Assembly: GCA_946186505.1 (NCBI GenBank)
Contig: CAMHNI010000008.1
Coordinates: 48,333-112,332 of the forward strand
Length of the DNA stretch: 64,000 bases
Direction of reading: 5' to 3'
Source of the DNA: an uncultured Prevotellaceae bacterium
GTDB taxonomy: Bacteria > Bacteroidota > Bacteroidia > Bacteroidales > Bacteroidaceae
Shown here piece by piece: positions 51,754 to 60,791 of the stretch (the stretch's first letter is position 1; each line of letters opens with the position of its first letter). A model generated the notes under the pieces. The model was given only the letters and a program-made list of their open reading frames with translations. It had not been told where the DNA came from and searched no databases. Both the position numbers and the translations under genes were made by a program.

Positions 51754-52383
51754 ATGACAGTTCACAAGAGTGGATATGTAATAGACGGTATGAACGGATT
51801 TGAGCGCAACGTGAAGCGTGTGTTCGACTTGATTGTTGCCATGATATGTCTGATCATATTCTCTCCGCTTTTCCTTTATTGCTATATAGCCATACGGCGT
51901 GAGAATAACGGGCCTGTCATATACAAGCAGGAGCGCATAGGCCGTTTCGGACGTCCGTTCTATATCTATAAGTTCCGCAGTATGGTCGTTGGGGCCGAAG
52001 ATCAGGGACCGCAGTTATGCGACACCGACGAGGATGCCCGACTGACCAAGATCGGGAAGTTCCTTCGTAACCACCATCTGGACGAACTGCCCCAGTTCTG
52101 GAACGTCTTCAAGGGTGAAATGTCTTTCGTAGGTCCCCGTCCTGAGCGGAAATTCTTTATCGACCAGATTATGGAGCACGATAACCGCTACAAGTATCTC
52201 TACCAGATACGTCCGGGCATCACGTCGATGGCCACCCTTTATAATGGCTATACAGACACTATGGACAAGATGCTGAAGCGTTTGGAGATGGATCTCTACT
52301 ATCTGGAGAACCGCTCATGGCTGCTCGACTTCAAGATTCTTGGCCTGACGTTTGCCAAGATAGCCTTTGGCAAGGTTTTCTAA
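51754..52383 (+). CDS. Initiating undecaprenyl-phosphate sugar transferase
   Basis: 209 residues. One N-terminal TM (LIVAMICLIIFSPLFLYCYI), then GPVIYKQERIGRFGRPFYIY-KFRSMVVGAED, KIGKFLRNHHLDELPQFWNV-FKGEMSFVGPRPE, the bacterial sugar transferase domain of monotopic PGTs. It transfers phospho-sugar to undecaprenyl phosphate, starting repeat-unit assembly. Its stop overlaps the stop of the convergent lipoprotein gene. Confidence 0.94.
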   Translation: MTVHKSGYVIDGMNGFERNVKRVFDLIVAMICLIIFSPLFLYCYIAIRRENNGPVIYKQERIGRFGRPFYIYKFRSMVVGAEDQGPQLCDTDEDARLTKIGKFLRNHHLDELPQFWNVFKGEMSFVGPRPERKFFIDQIMEHDNRYKYLYQIRPGITSMATLYNGYTDTMDKMLKRLEMDLYYLENRSWLLDFKILGLTFAKIAFGKVF

Positions 52384-52814
52384 TACTTCCGGAAACTTAA
52401 CCTCACATCTTCTTTATCGAGTACCATATTGTCGCTGTCGAGCCTATAGACTCTGTACGACTGGTCTGACCGGTCGATGCCGTAAGGTTTCAGGTTCTCG
52501 ACTTCATGTTCGGGCAGTTCACCGTTTTCCCCGCTCTCGTCAAAATAGGGAGACCTGAGCAGCAGCGAGTCACCGACGAAATTGAAGCGAAACAACACAT
52601 TCTCATGCTTGCCCTTCATGTTTCTGACCTCTAAGAGGTGGACCTGTACCGCCCAGTACTCACCTGAGGTATGCATATCGGCCTTGTACCCGCTCTGCAG
52701 CGAGTCAATAGCCGTCAACTGCCACAAACCGTCGAAGTCGCCGTTTTCTGACACCCTTACCTCACAGGCTCCCACCCCCAGGCACAACGCCATCAGTCCG
52801 AGTAGTTTCTTCAT
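52380..52814 (-). CDS. Small lipocalin-like lipoprotein
   Basis: 144 residues from ATG 52814 (MKKLLGLMALCLGVGAC), with a lipobox ending at Cys 17. The body FDGLWQLTAIDSLQSGYKAD and VLFRFNFVGDSLLLRSPYFD is lipocalin-like (DUF4488/DUF5004-type). Function unknown. Promoter TACCTTTGCCG on the minus strand at ~52830-52840. Stop codons of this and the sugar transferase gene overlap (CTA/TAA). Confidence 0.75.
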   Translation of the reverse strand: MKKLLGLMALCLGVGACEVRVSENGDFDGLWQLTAIDSLQSGYKADMHTSGEYWAVQVHLLEVRNMKGKHENVLFRFNFVGDSLLLRSPYFDESGENGELPEHEVENLKPYGIDRSDQSYRVYRLDSDNMVLDKEDVRLSFRKY

Positions 52815-52982
52815 TGTTGATAACATTTGGCGGCAAAGGTACACAAAAAAAACGAGAAAAACAAAGATGTAGGGATTTTCCCCCATGTGTTTAGGGAAAA
52901 TCCTTTGCAGAAGTCAGGAAAAAGTCGTTTCTTTGCAACAGAAAAAAGAAATAACATGTTGAACCGATAAAACTTTACGATT

Positions 52983-53960
52983 ATGAAAAAGATGATATTC
53001 GCACTGATTATGATGCTGACCGCAAGCGTGTCGGCAAGTGCAATGAGCTACGAGCAGGCTCGCAACGAGGCCCTGTTCCTCACCGACAAGATGGCCTATG
53101 AGCTGAATCTGACAGATGCCCAGTACGAGGCAGCCTATGAAATCAACCTCGACTATCTAATGGGCGTGACAGGTCAGGGCGACGTGTTCGGCACCTACTG
53201 GGAGCGCCGTAACCTCGACCTGAGCTACATCCTCTACAGCTGGCAGTGGGAGGCATTCCGTGCAGCCACCTATTTCTACCGTCCGCTCTATTGGGATGCC
53301 GGCTACTGGCACTTCGGCATTTACGCCCGCTATCCGCACCGTGACTACTTCTACTTCGGACGTCCTCATTTCTATGCAACTTATCGGGGCGGACACAGCT
53401 GGCACATGAACGGCGGTCGCAGCTTCTATCACGGACGCGACAGCCACTTCCGCCCAGCCCTGCCCCCAAGCCGTCAGCACTTTGGAATGCGCAACGGATA
53501 TGACCGGGGAGACTACCGGGGAGCACGTAACGGCAGCTCAACCCGTGTCACAGGTCACCACGACTCAAGAATGAACGGAAACGGTCATCACAGCAGCAGC
53601 TACGACAACAACCGCAGCGGACGCTTTGGCAGCAACAGCGGCCGTCCGTCAGGAAAAGTCAACCGGGAGAGCAACATGGGTAACCGTCCGTCTGGAAACA
53701 ACGGTGACAACCGTCCATCTGGCAGCAATATGGGAAACCGTCCGTCTGGCAGCAATATGGGAAACCGTCCGTCTGGTAGCAGCATGGGAAACCGTCCGTC
53801 TGGAAGCAGCATGGGAAGCCGTCCGTCTGGAAGCAGCATGGGAAGCCGTTCGTCCGGTAGCATTAGCAGGGGAACCCATTCCTCAGGTGGATCCAGCGCT
53901 GGCAGCCGCTCCTCTGGCAGCAGTTCAAACAGCCACGGCCACTTCGGCGGTCGCCGCTAA
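52983..53960 (+). CDS. Secreted protein with aromatic core and Gly/Ser/Arg-Pro repeat tail
   Basis: 325 residues. Signal peptide MKKMIFALIMMLTASVSASA; residues ~25-75 form a helical domain resembling periplasmic stress-sensor folds (EALFLTDKMAYELNLTDAQY); ~85-150 are rich in Tyr/His/Trp; the tail has tandem copies of PSGSxMGNR encoded by ~30-bp DNA repeats (53680-53870). It is likely surface or periplasmic. Repeat number may vary by slippage. RBS unclear. Confidence 0.75.
   Translation: MKKMIFALIMMLTASVSASAMSYEQARNEALFLTDKMAYELNLTDAQYEAAYEINLDYLMGVTGQGDVFGTYWERRNLDLSYILYSWQWEAFRAATYFYRPLYWDAGYWHFGIYARYPHRDYFYFGRPHFYATYRGGHSWHMNGGRSFYHGRDSHFRPALPPSRQHFGMRNGYDRGDYRGARNGSSTRVTGHHDSRMNGNGHHSSSYDNNRSGRFGSNSGRPSGKVNRESNMGNRPSGNNGDNRPSGSNMGNRPSGSNMGNRPSGSSMGNRPSGSSMGSRPSGSSMGSRSSGSISRGTHSSGGSSAGSRSSGSSSNSHGHFGGRR
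53680..53870. repeat. In-gene ~30-bp tandem repeats
   Basis: AACCGTCCGTCTGGCAGCAA-TATGGGA and variants, about seven units. Confidence 0.85.
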
Positions 53961-54466
53961 AGTTCCAGGATGCGCACCTCGCAGTTAGTCATGCGCTCCA
54001 CCTCACGCATTTGCTTGCCGTAGTACACCGCTTGTATCGCCTTGTTGATGATACCGTGTCCTACGGCAAGCACTGTTTTTCCTGCATAGTTCTTGCGCAC
54101 AAAATCCAGAAACGCTCCGGCTCTGGCCATCAAAGCATCAAGCGACTCAATATCATCTGACCAGGCTACGCCCTTCAAGTCAGGGATGTAGCGACCGGTG
54201 AACGCCCCCCAGTCGCGCTCCCTCAGTAGTGGAGTGGTATCCACGCCGAGGCCGTGGGGCTCTGCCAGGATACGCGCCGTGTCCGCAGAACGTTTCAAGT
54301 CGCTGGCCACAAAGGCATCAATGGGGACTGCCGCCATTTTGTCACGCAACTGCTGGGCCTGCCTGATGCCCACGTCGTTCAGCCGTCCCTGAGTCTGTCC
54401 CTGCATCACCTGGTTGGCATTATCCACCGTCTCGCCGTGACGCACCAAATACAACGTCGTTTTCAT
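53957..54466 (-). CDS. Histidine phosphatase (phosphoglycerate-mutase-like)
   Basis: 169 residues from ATG 54466, with promoter TAACTTTGCAG on the minus strand at ~54485-54495; the track start at 54517 is upstream of that promoter. LYLVRHGETVDNANQVMQGQ (RHGE catalytic His), FVASDLKRSADTARIL, LRERDWGAFTGR and VLAVGHGIINKAIQ (second His) are all present. Cytoplasmic phosphatase; substrate unknown. Its stop overlaps the convergent gene's stop by 4 bp. Confidence 0.92.
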   Translation of the reverse strand: MKTTLYLVRHGETVDNANQVMQGQTQGRLNDVGIRQAQQLRDKMAAVPIDAFVASDLKRSADTARILAEPHGLGVDTTPLLRERDWGAFTGRYIPDLKGVAWSDDIESLDALMARAGAFLDFVRKNYAGKTVLAVGHGIINKAIQAVYYGKQMREVERMTNCEVRILEL

Positions 54467-54592
54467 CTTCTTGCAATCAGACTGCAAAGTTACAACTTTT
54501 TCACGAGACACAAGCACGGACAGACAAATTTCCTGAACCTTTTTTCAAAAGCCCGCCACATCATGTATTTTCAGCCATCCGAAGTCCATTTT

Positions 54593-54758
54593 CCTGCACT
54601 GACTACTGAGTGTCAGACAGTTAGGTAAAAAAAGCGAGAATTATCCTGCACTGAATCCTGAAAATACCTGCACTGAATCCTGAAAACACCTGCACTTGAT
54701 GCCGAAAGGTATCTAACCATCTGAAAAACAGTAGTCAGTGCAGGAAGTGCAGGATAAT
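54593..54758. repeat. Nested inverted repeat with CCTGCACTG words
   Basis: CCTGCACTGACTACTG (54593) pairs perfectly with CAGTAGTCAGTGCAGG (54729-54744); ATTATCCTGCACT (54640) pairs with AGTGCAGGATAAT (54746-54758); two direct CCTGCACTGAATCCTGAAAA copies lie inside. No gene. Confidence 0.85.
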
Positions 54759-54929
54759 GTCACGCATAAATAATTGGCAGGGCCAAATCGTCGGTTCTGG
54801 TAATCAAAAAAATCACAGCAGCACAAAGTCCGTGCCCGTCCGTTCTGTCCGGTGCCAAATAAGAAAAATCCTTAAGTCCTGTAGTCCGATGCCGAAAAAG
54901 ATCAAGAGGGTTCTTTGCTTTCTTGCTCT

Positions 54930-55060
54930 GGCAAGCGTCTCCTATCGTCGCCGAGCGGCAAAGCAAGCGAGCTCGAGCGCTGCCGATCATTTTTCGTCCA
55001 ACTAATTTGGTAGTTTAAGAATATGTTATTACTTTTGCAAAGTCTAACAAGTCTTTTTCG
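54930..55060 (+). promoter_or_regulatory. Micro-repeat cluster and RAYT-like promoter before 55066
   Basis: Family C/B scraps (GCAAGCGTCTCCTATCGTCG, AAGCGAGCTCGAGCG) then GATCATTTTTCGTCCAACTA and TTTGGTAGTTTAAGAATATG-TTATTACTTTTGCA, the same block as 61665-61730 and 63707-63770. Confidence 0.75.
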
Positions 55061-55065
55061 ACGCC

Positions 55066-56697
55066 ATGTTGCACAGGATTTGTTTCTTACTCTTCGCTAT
55101 AGTCCTGTTGGCGGGCTGTACTGACGGGACTGAGCGGCGGCTCCAGCTGGAGGAACTGGAGCGGCAGAACCGTGCCGACAGCCTGATGACCAACGACTCG
55201 CTGGCTCGCGACCTCGTCCTCTGGTTCGACCGTTACGGCACGCCCAACGAGCAGATGCGTGCCCACTACATCCTCGGCCGCACCCACTACGACCGCGGTG
55301 AACTGCCCCAGGCTCTTGAAGCCTACAAGGATGCCGCCGACCGGGCCGACACTTCTTCCGCCGACTGCGACTTCCGCACGCTGAGCCGCGTCCATGCCCA
55401 GACCGCCCAGCTCTACTACAGTCAGCTGTTGCCCGATAATATGATACGCCATGAGCGTCTTGCCATGAAGTATGCGAAGGTGGCGAAGGACACGATGCAA
55501 TACCTCTATTGTCATGGAATGTTGGCGGAAGGATATGAGATGAAAAATATGCCTGACTCCGCACTAATTATTCTGTCAGAGGCATATACATTATATGAAA
55601 ATGCAGGATGTGATAAACACGCTGCTTCACTTTGCTGCTCTATGGCAGACATCTACAGGCAGCTCAAAGACTATGCACAGGCAGGAATTTATATGCTGAA
55701 GTATGAAAGTCAAACCGGATACTTTAATAAAAATGGTGACATAAATCCTGGCAAGGAAATGTATTATTCTTGCAAAGGCCATCTCTGCCTCGATAATTCT
55801 GACAAAGACAATGCAGAACACTATTTCCGAAAACTGCTTGGCGTTGCCAACAATTACGACTTGAAGATTGCCGCTCTTAATGGCCTTCAGCAGTTTTATG
55901 CCAAATATCATGATAAGGACTCACTTATAAAATATAGTTATCTCAGGGACAGCATCTGTAGCATAGCGCACAATGACATTGAAATACAGAAGACCCTCCA
56001 GGTACAGGCCTTGTACGACTATACACGCAGCGAACTGATTGCAATCCAAAAAAGCCGCGAAGCTGACAGGTTGCGTTACGTTCTTGTCATTCTCGTTTCG
56101 CTCAGCATAATCCTCACATTACTCTCCATCATTGTCTTTATCCGTCACCAGAACGCTCAGAGACTGCTTCAAAGCAAATACCAGGCAGAGATGGAAAAAA
56201 TGGCTCAGGCACAGACCGACTTGTTGGCGTTACGGTCAGAACAAACAGTGTCTCAAGCATTGCTCTGCCAGAAAGAGCAGGAGATAAAATCCTTACAGGA
56301 CACAACCGAGCAATACCGCCACAAGATACATACGCTACAGAGCTATGCCATCAACGAGCGGCTACAGAAAGCTCCTGTCACACTCAGGTTGCAGCAGTAC
56401 TTGAAGCATGACCCCAACCAGCTTCCTGCCTTCGAAGATTGGAGAGACCTGAAAGTTCTCATCAACCACGAAATACCATCCTTCTACGACACCCTCGTCA
56501 AAGACAACAAGCTAAACAGTTTCGAGTACGATGTCTGTGTACTCCTCAGACTGCAATTCTCACCTACCAATATTGCTAAGTTGAAGAGATGCACACCCTC
56601 TTATATTACCCAGATTCGCAAGGGCATATACAAAAAGCTTTTCCAAAAAGAAGGGCGTGCAGACGATTTAGATGACTACGTCCTTTCGTTGTCATAA
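55066..56697 (+). CDS. TPR lipoprotein with transmembrane helix and HTH-like C-terminus
   Basis: 543 residues. Lipobox IVLLAGC; TPR-like helices in ~30-310 (HYILGRTHYDRGELPQALEA, MADIYRQLKDYAQAGIYMLK); TM helix YVLVILVSLSIILTLLSIIV ~338-358; coiled coil ~365-430; C-terminal HTH NSFEYDVCVLLRLQFSPTNI-AKLKRCTPSYITQIRKGIYKKLF, shared with 30542. A membrane-bound sensor-regulator is inferred, perhaps for the DUF3244/T9SS/C25 operon that follows. GC content drops abruptly at about 55500, suggesting a mosaic gene. Confidence 0.75.
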   Translation: MLHRICFLLFAIVLLAGCTDGTERRLQLEELERQNRADSLMTNDSLARDLVLWFDRYGTPNEQMRAHYILGRTHYDRGELPQALEAYKDAADRADTSSADCDFRTLSRVHAQTAQLYYSQLLPDNMIRHERLAMKYAKVAKDTMQYLYCHGMLAEGYEMKNMPDSALIILSEAYTLYENAGCDKHAASLCCSMADIYRQLKDYAQAGIYMLKYESQTGYFNKNGDINPGKEMYYSCKGHLCLDNSDKDNAEHYFRKLLGVANNYDLKIAALNGLQQFYAKYHDKDSLIKYSYLRDSICSIAHNDIEIQKTLQVQALYDYTRSELIAIQKSREADRLRYVLVILVSLSIILTLLSIIVFIRHQNAQRLLQSKYQAEMEKMAQAQTDLLALRSEQTVSQALLCQKEQEIKSLQDTTEQYRHKIHTLQSYAINERLQKAPVTLRLQQYLKHDPNQLPAFEDWRDLKVLINHEIPSFYDTLVKDNKLNSFEYDVCVLLRLQFSPTNIAKLKRCTPSYITQIRKGIYKKLFQKEGRADDLDDYVLSLS

Positions 56698-56752
56698 TAT
56701 CAAAAATTGCCGGTTTCATCGTTACTTTTCGCTTTTCTGTCATTTTTCTGCA

Positions 56753-56790
56753 CTCACTTAAATATATTTACTAAAATCATTTAAGTGAAG
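56753..56790. promoter_or_regulatory. Inverted repeat CACTTAAAT...ATTTAAGTG upstream of DUF3244
   Basis: Nine-base half-sites separated by ~16 bp, ~30 bp before the -7 element TATCTTTGG (~56819). Operator candidate. Confidence 0.6.
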
Positions 56791-56858
56791 TTTTTTTGCT
56801 CAATATCAAGATTTGAGGTATCTTTGGGGCATCATTTATGTCAAACAAAAGTACAGTT

Positions 56859-57206
56859 ATGAAACAGCTATTTTTATGCATCTCGATGCTCTTATGCATT
56901 AGCACTATTGCTTTTGCAGGAAACTCAGTACCATTAACCCATCAACCTAACGGCTCCACCCATGAAGGTAATGGCAAGGCTCCCGCCCGTCCGTGGTACA
57001 TCTCTCAGGACGCGAGCGTGCTCACCATGTCAGCCACCCCGTGCGCCTACACCCTCGTGCTCTGCGACGAGGCTGGCGTCGTGGCCTACACTGCCGTCCT
57101 GCCCGCCGCCACCACCATGGTGACGCTGCCCGCTACACTCAGCGGCGACTACGAAATCCGCTTCGTGGCCGACACCTATTATTATTATGGATACATAACT
57201 CTGTAA
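56859..57206 (+). CDS. DUF3244 secreted small protein
   Basis: 115 residues from ATG 56859 (MKQLFLCISMLLCISTIAFA). TPCAYTLVLCDEAGVVAYTA and LSGDYEIRFVADTYYYYGYITL match DUF3244, an Ig-like small domain of Bacteroidetes. Followed by a hairpin that may attenuate expression of the next gene. Confidence 0.85.
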   Translation: MKQLFLCISMLLCISTIAFAGNSVPLTHQPNGSTHEGNGKAPARPWYISQDASVLTMSATPCAYTLVLCDEAGVVAYTAVLPAATTMVTLPATLSGDYEIRFVADTYYYYGYITL

Positions 57207-57218
57207 AACAATCTCTCT

Positions 57219-57247
57219 CAGGCTGTGCCCTGACGGGCACAGCCTAA
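57219..57247 (+). terminator. Hairpin between DUF3244 and the T9SS gene
   Basis: AGGCTGTGCCC-TGAC-GGGCACAGCCT, 11-bp perfect stem; followed by AACGCTAAAAAAAA, with no T-tract on this strand, so it may be a partial terminator or RNA-stability element. Confidence 0.75.
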
Positions 57248-57278
57248 CGCTAAAAAAAATATTAATAAGATTAAGGCT

Positions 57279-58532
57279 ATGAAAAAGTATTATTCCTTAT
57301 GTGTGTTACTGCTCGCCCTGGTTCCACAGGTTGGATTTCCTCAGTTTAGAATAGTTGATAATGGAAATATAGCTATTAATACGACAGCAACACCAAAATC
57401 GCTTATTTCTGTCAATTGTGCTGGCGATACCTTATATGGTGCTTACTTTAAGGCACAAACCCAAAATGGCGTTTACTTAAAGACTGATGGACTACATGGG
57501 CTTAAGATTGACAATGAGGCCACAGATACGTCATATTTCTGCGCCGTCAATATGGGTATTAGGACTGATGTCGGACGATTTCTTCCAGAGGAGCATTCAG
57601 GCCGACATTTTGGCATCGTCGGATGTGCCGACAATGCGACCAGGTCTTTCGGCATATTCGGGAAAGTCCAGAACGCCTCTAAAGGAGCCGCTATCTATGG
57701 CACAACATTCGCCGATTTTGGTAACAGTTTGACGGATTCACACCTATATGCAGGTTACTTCCATGGTGATGCTAAAGTCACAGGCGACCTCATGGTCAGC
57801 GGCGGTATTAGCGGCGTCATTTTGGGAGAGTCAGCCCAAGCTACCCGTGCAACTAACTCAAGTCAGCATTTTGCGACATTGCCAGCCTGTGAAATGATAA
57901 AGGGCCTTTATCCCTACACGATTCAGCTTAAAGAGCCGCAATATAAAACTGAAACAGAACCATTGCCTGGAGTTGACGAGAGTCTGAGCGGGGAAACTGA
58001 AGAAGAGTACGAACCTGGTATTATAGAAAAGCAATACTATGGAAAGAAACATTTCACCTTGTCTGCCGAAAAGCTGGAAGAGGTCTTTCCCGATCTGGTA
58101 TATGAGCGAGAAGATGGTACTAAAGGTGTAAACTATGTGGAGATGATACCTATACTCGTCCAGTCTATCAATGAACTGAATGGCAAAATTGAACAACTGA
58201 CCAAGGAGAAAGCAAGCCTTACCCGCTCGATAGACAATAAAGAGAGTGTAGAAGAGTCACACATATCAGAGAACCGAAACATCCTCTATCAGAACACGCC
58301 GAACCCCTTCAAAGAGCAGACCATCATCCGCTTTTCACTTGCAGAAAACACTACAAACGCTACCATCTGTGTCTTTGACATGACAGGCAAGATGCTCAAA
58401 CATATACCCGTGACGGCTAGTGAACACAGTGTCACCGTCAATGGGTGGGAACTCGGAGAAGGTATGTTCCTCTACTCTCTCGTGGTAGGTGGACATGAAG
58501 TTGACACCAAACGTATGATTATTACAAAATGA
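57279..58532 (+). CDS. T9SS-exported protein with S74-like chaperone segment
   Basis: 417 residues. Signal peptide; beta-rich body (GVYLKTDGLHGLKIDNEATD, GIFGKVQNASKGAAIYGTTF) like phage tail-fibre regions; KKHFTLSAEKLEEVFPDLVY then GVNYVEMIPILVQSINELN, the S74/intramolecular-chaperone-like helix; C-terminal type A sorting domain YQNTPNPFKEQTIIRFSLAE...GMFLYSLVVGGHEVDTKRMI. Probably surface-displayed via the type IX secretion system. Overlaps the next gene by 4 bp. Confidence 0.85.
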   Translation: MKKYYSLCVLLLALVPQVGFPQFRIVDNGNIAINTTATPKSLISVNCAGDTLYGAYFKAQTQNGVYLKTDGLHGLKIDNEATDTSYFCAVNMGIRTDVGRFLPEEHSGRHFGIVGCADNATRSFGIFGKVQNASKGAAIYGTTFADFGNSLTDSHLYAGYFHGDAKVTGDLMVSGGISGVILGESAQATRATNSSQHFATLPACEMIKGLYPYTIQLKEPQYKTETEPLPGVDESLSGETEEEYEPGIIEKQYYGKKHFTLSAEKLEEVFPDLVYEREDGTKGVNYVEMIPILVQSINELNGKIEQLTKEKASLTRSIDNKESVEESHISENRNILYQNTPNPFKEQTIIRFSLAENTTNATICVFDMTGKMLKHIPVTASEHSVTVNGWELGEGMFLYSLVVGGHEVDTKRMIITK

Positions 58533-58564
58533 CGTTCCATGGTATGTGTAAAATGGATTTAAGT

Positions 58565-60733
58565 ATGAAACATTTTTCCCTTCTTGGCCTCATGTTTTTT
58601 GTGTCAATGGTAATGCTCGGGCAAACAACTAAAGATGTTACTGTTAAATTCAGTATGGACGATTTTATACTAAAAAACGGTTACGGAGAATATTCAATAA
58701 TCCCTAAGAGATATCCGTATATCTATATAGATGATGAAACCCAACCAGCGCTACCCTATATATGTCTTGATATAGAAATCAGTGAAGAAGAGGAGTTTTT
58801 GAATGTGTCTTATGAAGAATGTGAAAGTGTAGTTTTTCGAAACATTGATATAGTGCATAACAAAAAAATCACTCCAATAGCTTTATGTGATAATTATTAT
58901 CAAATCTCTAATCAAGTAGGTGGTAAGAAAAATATTAAGGAAAATATTCAATATACAGGAACCCACATTACCAACAAGGAGAAACATCTCTCGTTTGTAA
59001 TATGCCCGTTTAGATATGATGAATTAAATAAGATTCTGTATCTAAGGGAAGAGATAAATTTAGTCATAAAGACATCTCTTTCAGAACAAAAGGAGTTAAA
59101 AAAAGAAGCAAACAGAACCCTTTTTCTTCCTGACACTTACAAATATGTTATTATAACTACCAATAATCTCAAAACAGCATTTCAAAAACTGGCTTTATGG
59201 AAAAGCATTAAAGGAGTAAAATCTAAAGTGCTTACAATTGAGCAAATTGACAGCACTTACTCAGGCAAATCTTTGCAGCATAAAATAAAGAATGCATTAT
59301 ATAACTATTATTTAAATGGTATGGAATATGCTCTACTTGGAGGAGATATAAATATTGTCCCTGCAAGAATATGTAAATCGCCATTCATAACATCAGACAC
59401 AAATGATATGCCTGTTGACTTATACTATTCTTGTTTTGACAACGACTTTGAGTGGGATGCCAATGGAAATGGCATATATGGTGAAGAAAGTGACAATGTT
59501 GATTTAGCCCCAAACATTATCCTAACAAGGGCTTCATTGTCCAATGACAGTGAAGCTGAGACTTTTGTTGACAGGATTATAAGTTATGAAAGGAATCCAC
59601 TAACAGACAATTGGTCTAACAGCATTCTAATGTGTGGTGCTCAGATTAGAGATTATGATCAATACTATAATGGAATCCTACCTATGCCAAGTCAGAGCGA
59701 TGCACAGATTTATAGTGAGATGATGTACGATAATGTCATACATCCAATTTGGCCGTATGGGGCAAGGTTTAGATTATACGACACATATTCAGACCACCCT
59801 TATGGTGCTGATTATGAATACAGCAAGGATCATCTGCGAATAGAATTAGAAAAAGGCTACACATTTGTGGATATTATGAATCATGCTTGGACAACAAGAT
59901 GGGGATGGCTAGAAAATTGGTGGTCATTTGATAATACTGATGCAATGTCATTGAATAATCGAAGCTATAGTATTATAACAACTTTTTCTTGCTATAGTAA
60001 TGCTTTTGACAAGCCTGAAATCTGTATGAGTGAAGCTTTTCTTAGAAATCCCAATAGTGGTATTCTTGCATACGTGGGACTATCGCGAGAAGGGTGGTTT
60101 CCAACTCTGTATACTATTAGTAATCAATTGTATCACTGCCTGCTGTCGAATAAGGATAAACAATTTGGAAGAGCAATCTATGACACTCAAAACGCAATAG
60201 CGGGATTATTAGCAACCTCAAGTTACCTTAAAGGTATGCATATGTCATTAAACCCCATGGGTGACCCGGAGATGTCTATTTACACGTCAGAACCATTGCA
60301 TTTCACGAATGTGGAACTCGATTTTTCAAATGGTATTTTGAATGTATCTACAGCGGTTGATAGTTGCAGGATTTGTGTGTCAAGTGCGCTTGATGGTGGC
60401 ACAAACAACTACGAAGTCGCAAATAACTGTAACAACTATTCATTCAGTGGTATTGAGGATGACTGTATAGTATGTGTTAGTAAGCCAGGCTATATCCCTT
60501 TTGTCGCAAGAATTGGAAATTCAGTCGTTTTGCAGAAAGAAAATATTGACTATGACTTAAGTGTATTTGCAGACACTGTCAATATCGGGAAAAATGTCAC
60601 TACAGACAGGCTTGAGGGGGTTGTTGAAATTAGCAAAGGAAAGACAACGATAAATTTCAATAACAGCGTGATAATAAAAAATGGTTTTTTACTGAAAAAA
60701 GGTGCGATGCTGGACGTTGCACCAATTAATTAG
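58565..60733 (+). CDS. C25 (gingipain-like) cysteine protease
   Basis: 722 residues from ATG 58565 (signal peptide MKHFSLLGLMFFVSMVMLGQ); 58529 is an alternative start overlapping the previous gene. Propeptide-like N-terminal region; catalytic domain with YVIITTNNLKTAFQKLALWK, YALLGGDINIVPARICKSPF, EKGYTFVDIMNHAWTTRWGW (catalytic His) and YSIITTFSCYSNAFDKPEIC (catalytic Cys); an Ig-like C-terminal module. No clear type A sorting domain at the end (NSVIIKNGFLLKKGAMLDVA). Strikingly AT-rich compared with neighbours. Confidence 0.88.
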   Translation: MKHFSLLGLMFFVSMVMLGQTTKDVTVKFSMDDFILKNGYGEYSIIPKRYPYIYIDDETQPALPYICLDIEISEEEEFLNVSYEECESVVFRNIDIVHNKKITPIALCDNYYQISNQVGGKKNIKENIQYTGTHITNKEKHLSFVICPFRYDELNKILYLREEINLVIKTSLSEQKELKKEANRTLFLPDTYKYVIITTNNLKTAFQKLALWKSIKGVKSKVLTIEQIDSTYSGKSLQHKIKNALYNYYLNGMEYALLGGDINIVPARICKSPFITSDTNDMPVDLYYSCFDNDFEWDANGNGIYGEESDNVDLAPNIILTRASLSNDSEAETFVDRIISYERNPLTDNWSNSILMCGAQIRDYDQYYNGILPMPSQSDAQIYSEMMYDNVIHPIWPYGARFRLYDTYSDHPYGADYEYSKDHLRIELEKGYTFVDIMNHAWTTRWGWLENWWSFDNTDAMSLNNRSYSIITTFSCYSNAFDKPEICMSEAFLRNPNSGILAYVGLSREGWFPTLYTISNQLYHCLLSNKDKQFGRAIYDTQNAIAGLLATSSYLKGMHMSLNPMGDPEMSIYTSEPLHFTNVELDFSNGILNVSTAVDSCRICVSSALDGGTNNYEVANNCNNYSFSGIEDDCIVCVSKPGYIPFVARIGNSVVLQKENIDYDLSVFADTVNIGKNVTTDRLEGVVEISKGKTTINFNNSVIIKNGFLLKKGAMLDVAPIN

Positions 60734-60791
60734 TGTTAATTCTTTTGGAACACTCCCTCTTTTATAGTATTTTTGCAACATAATAACAACT

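Noticed and set aside
53626-53988. Alternative-frame repetitive ORFs over the Gly/Ser-rich tail
   Set aside because: Any frame stays open over 30-bp repeats; only the 52983 frame has a signal peptide and upstream domain.
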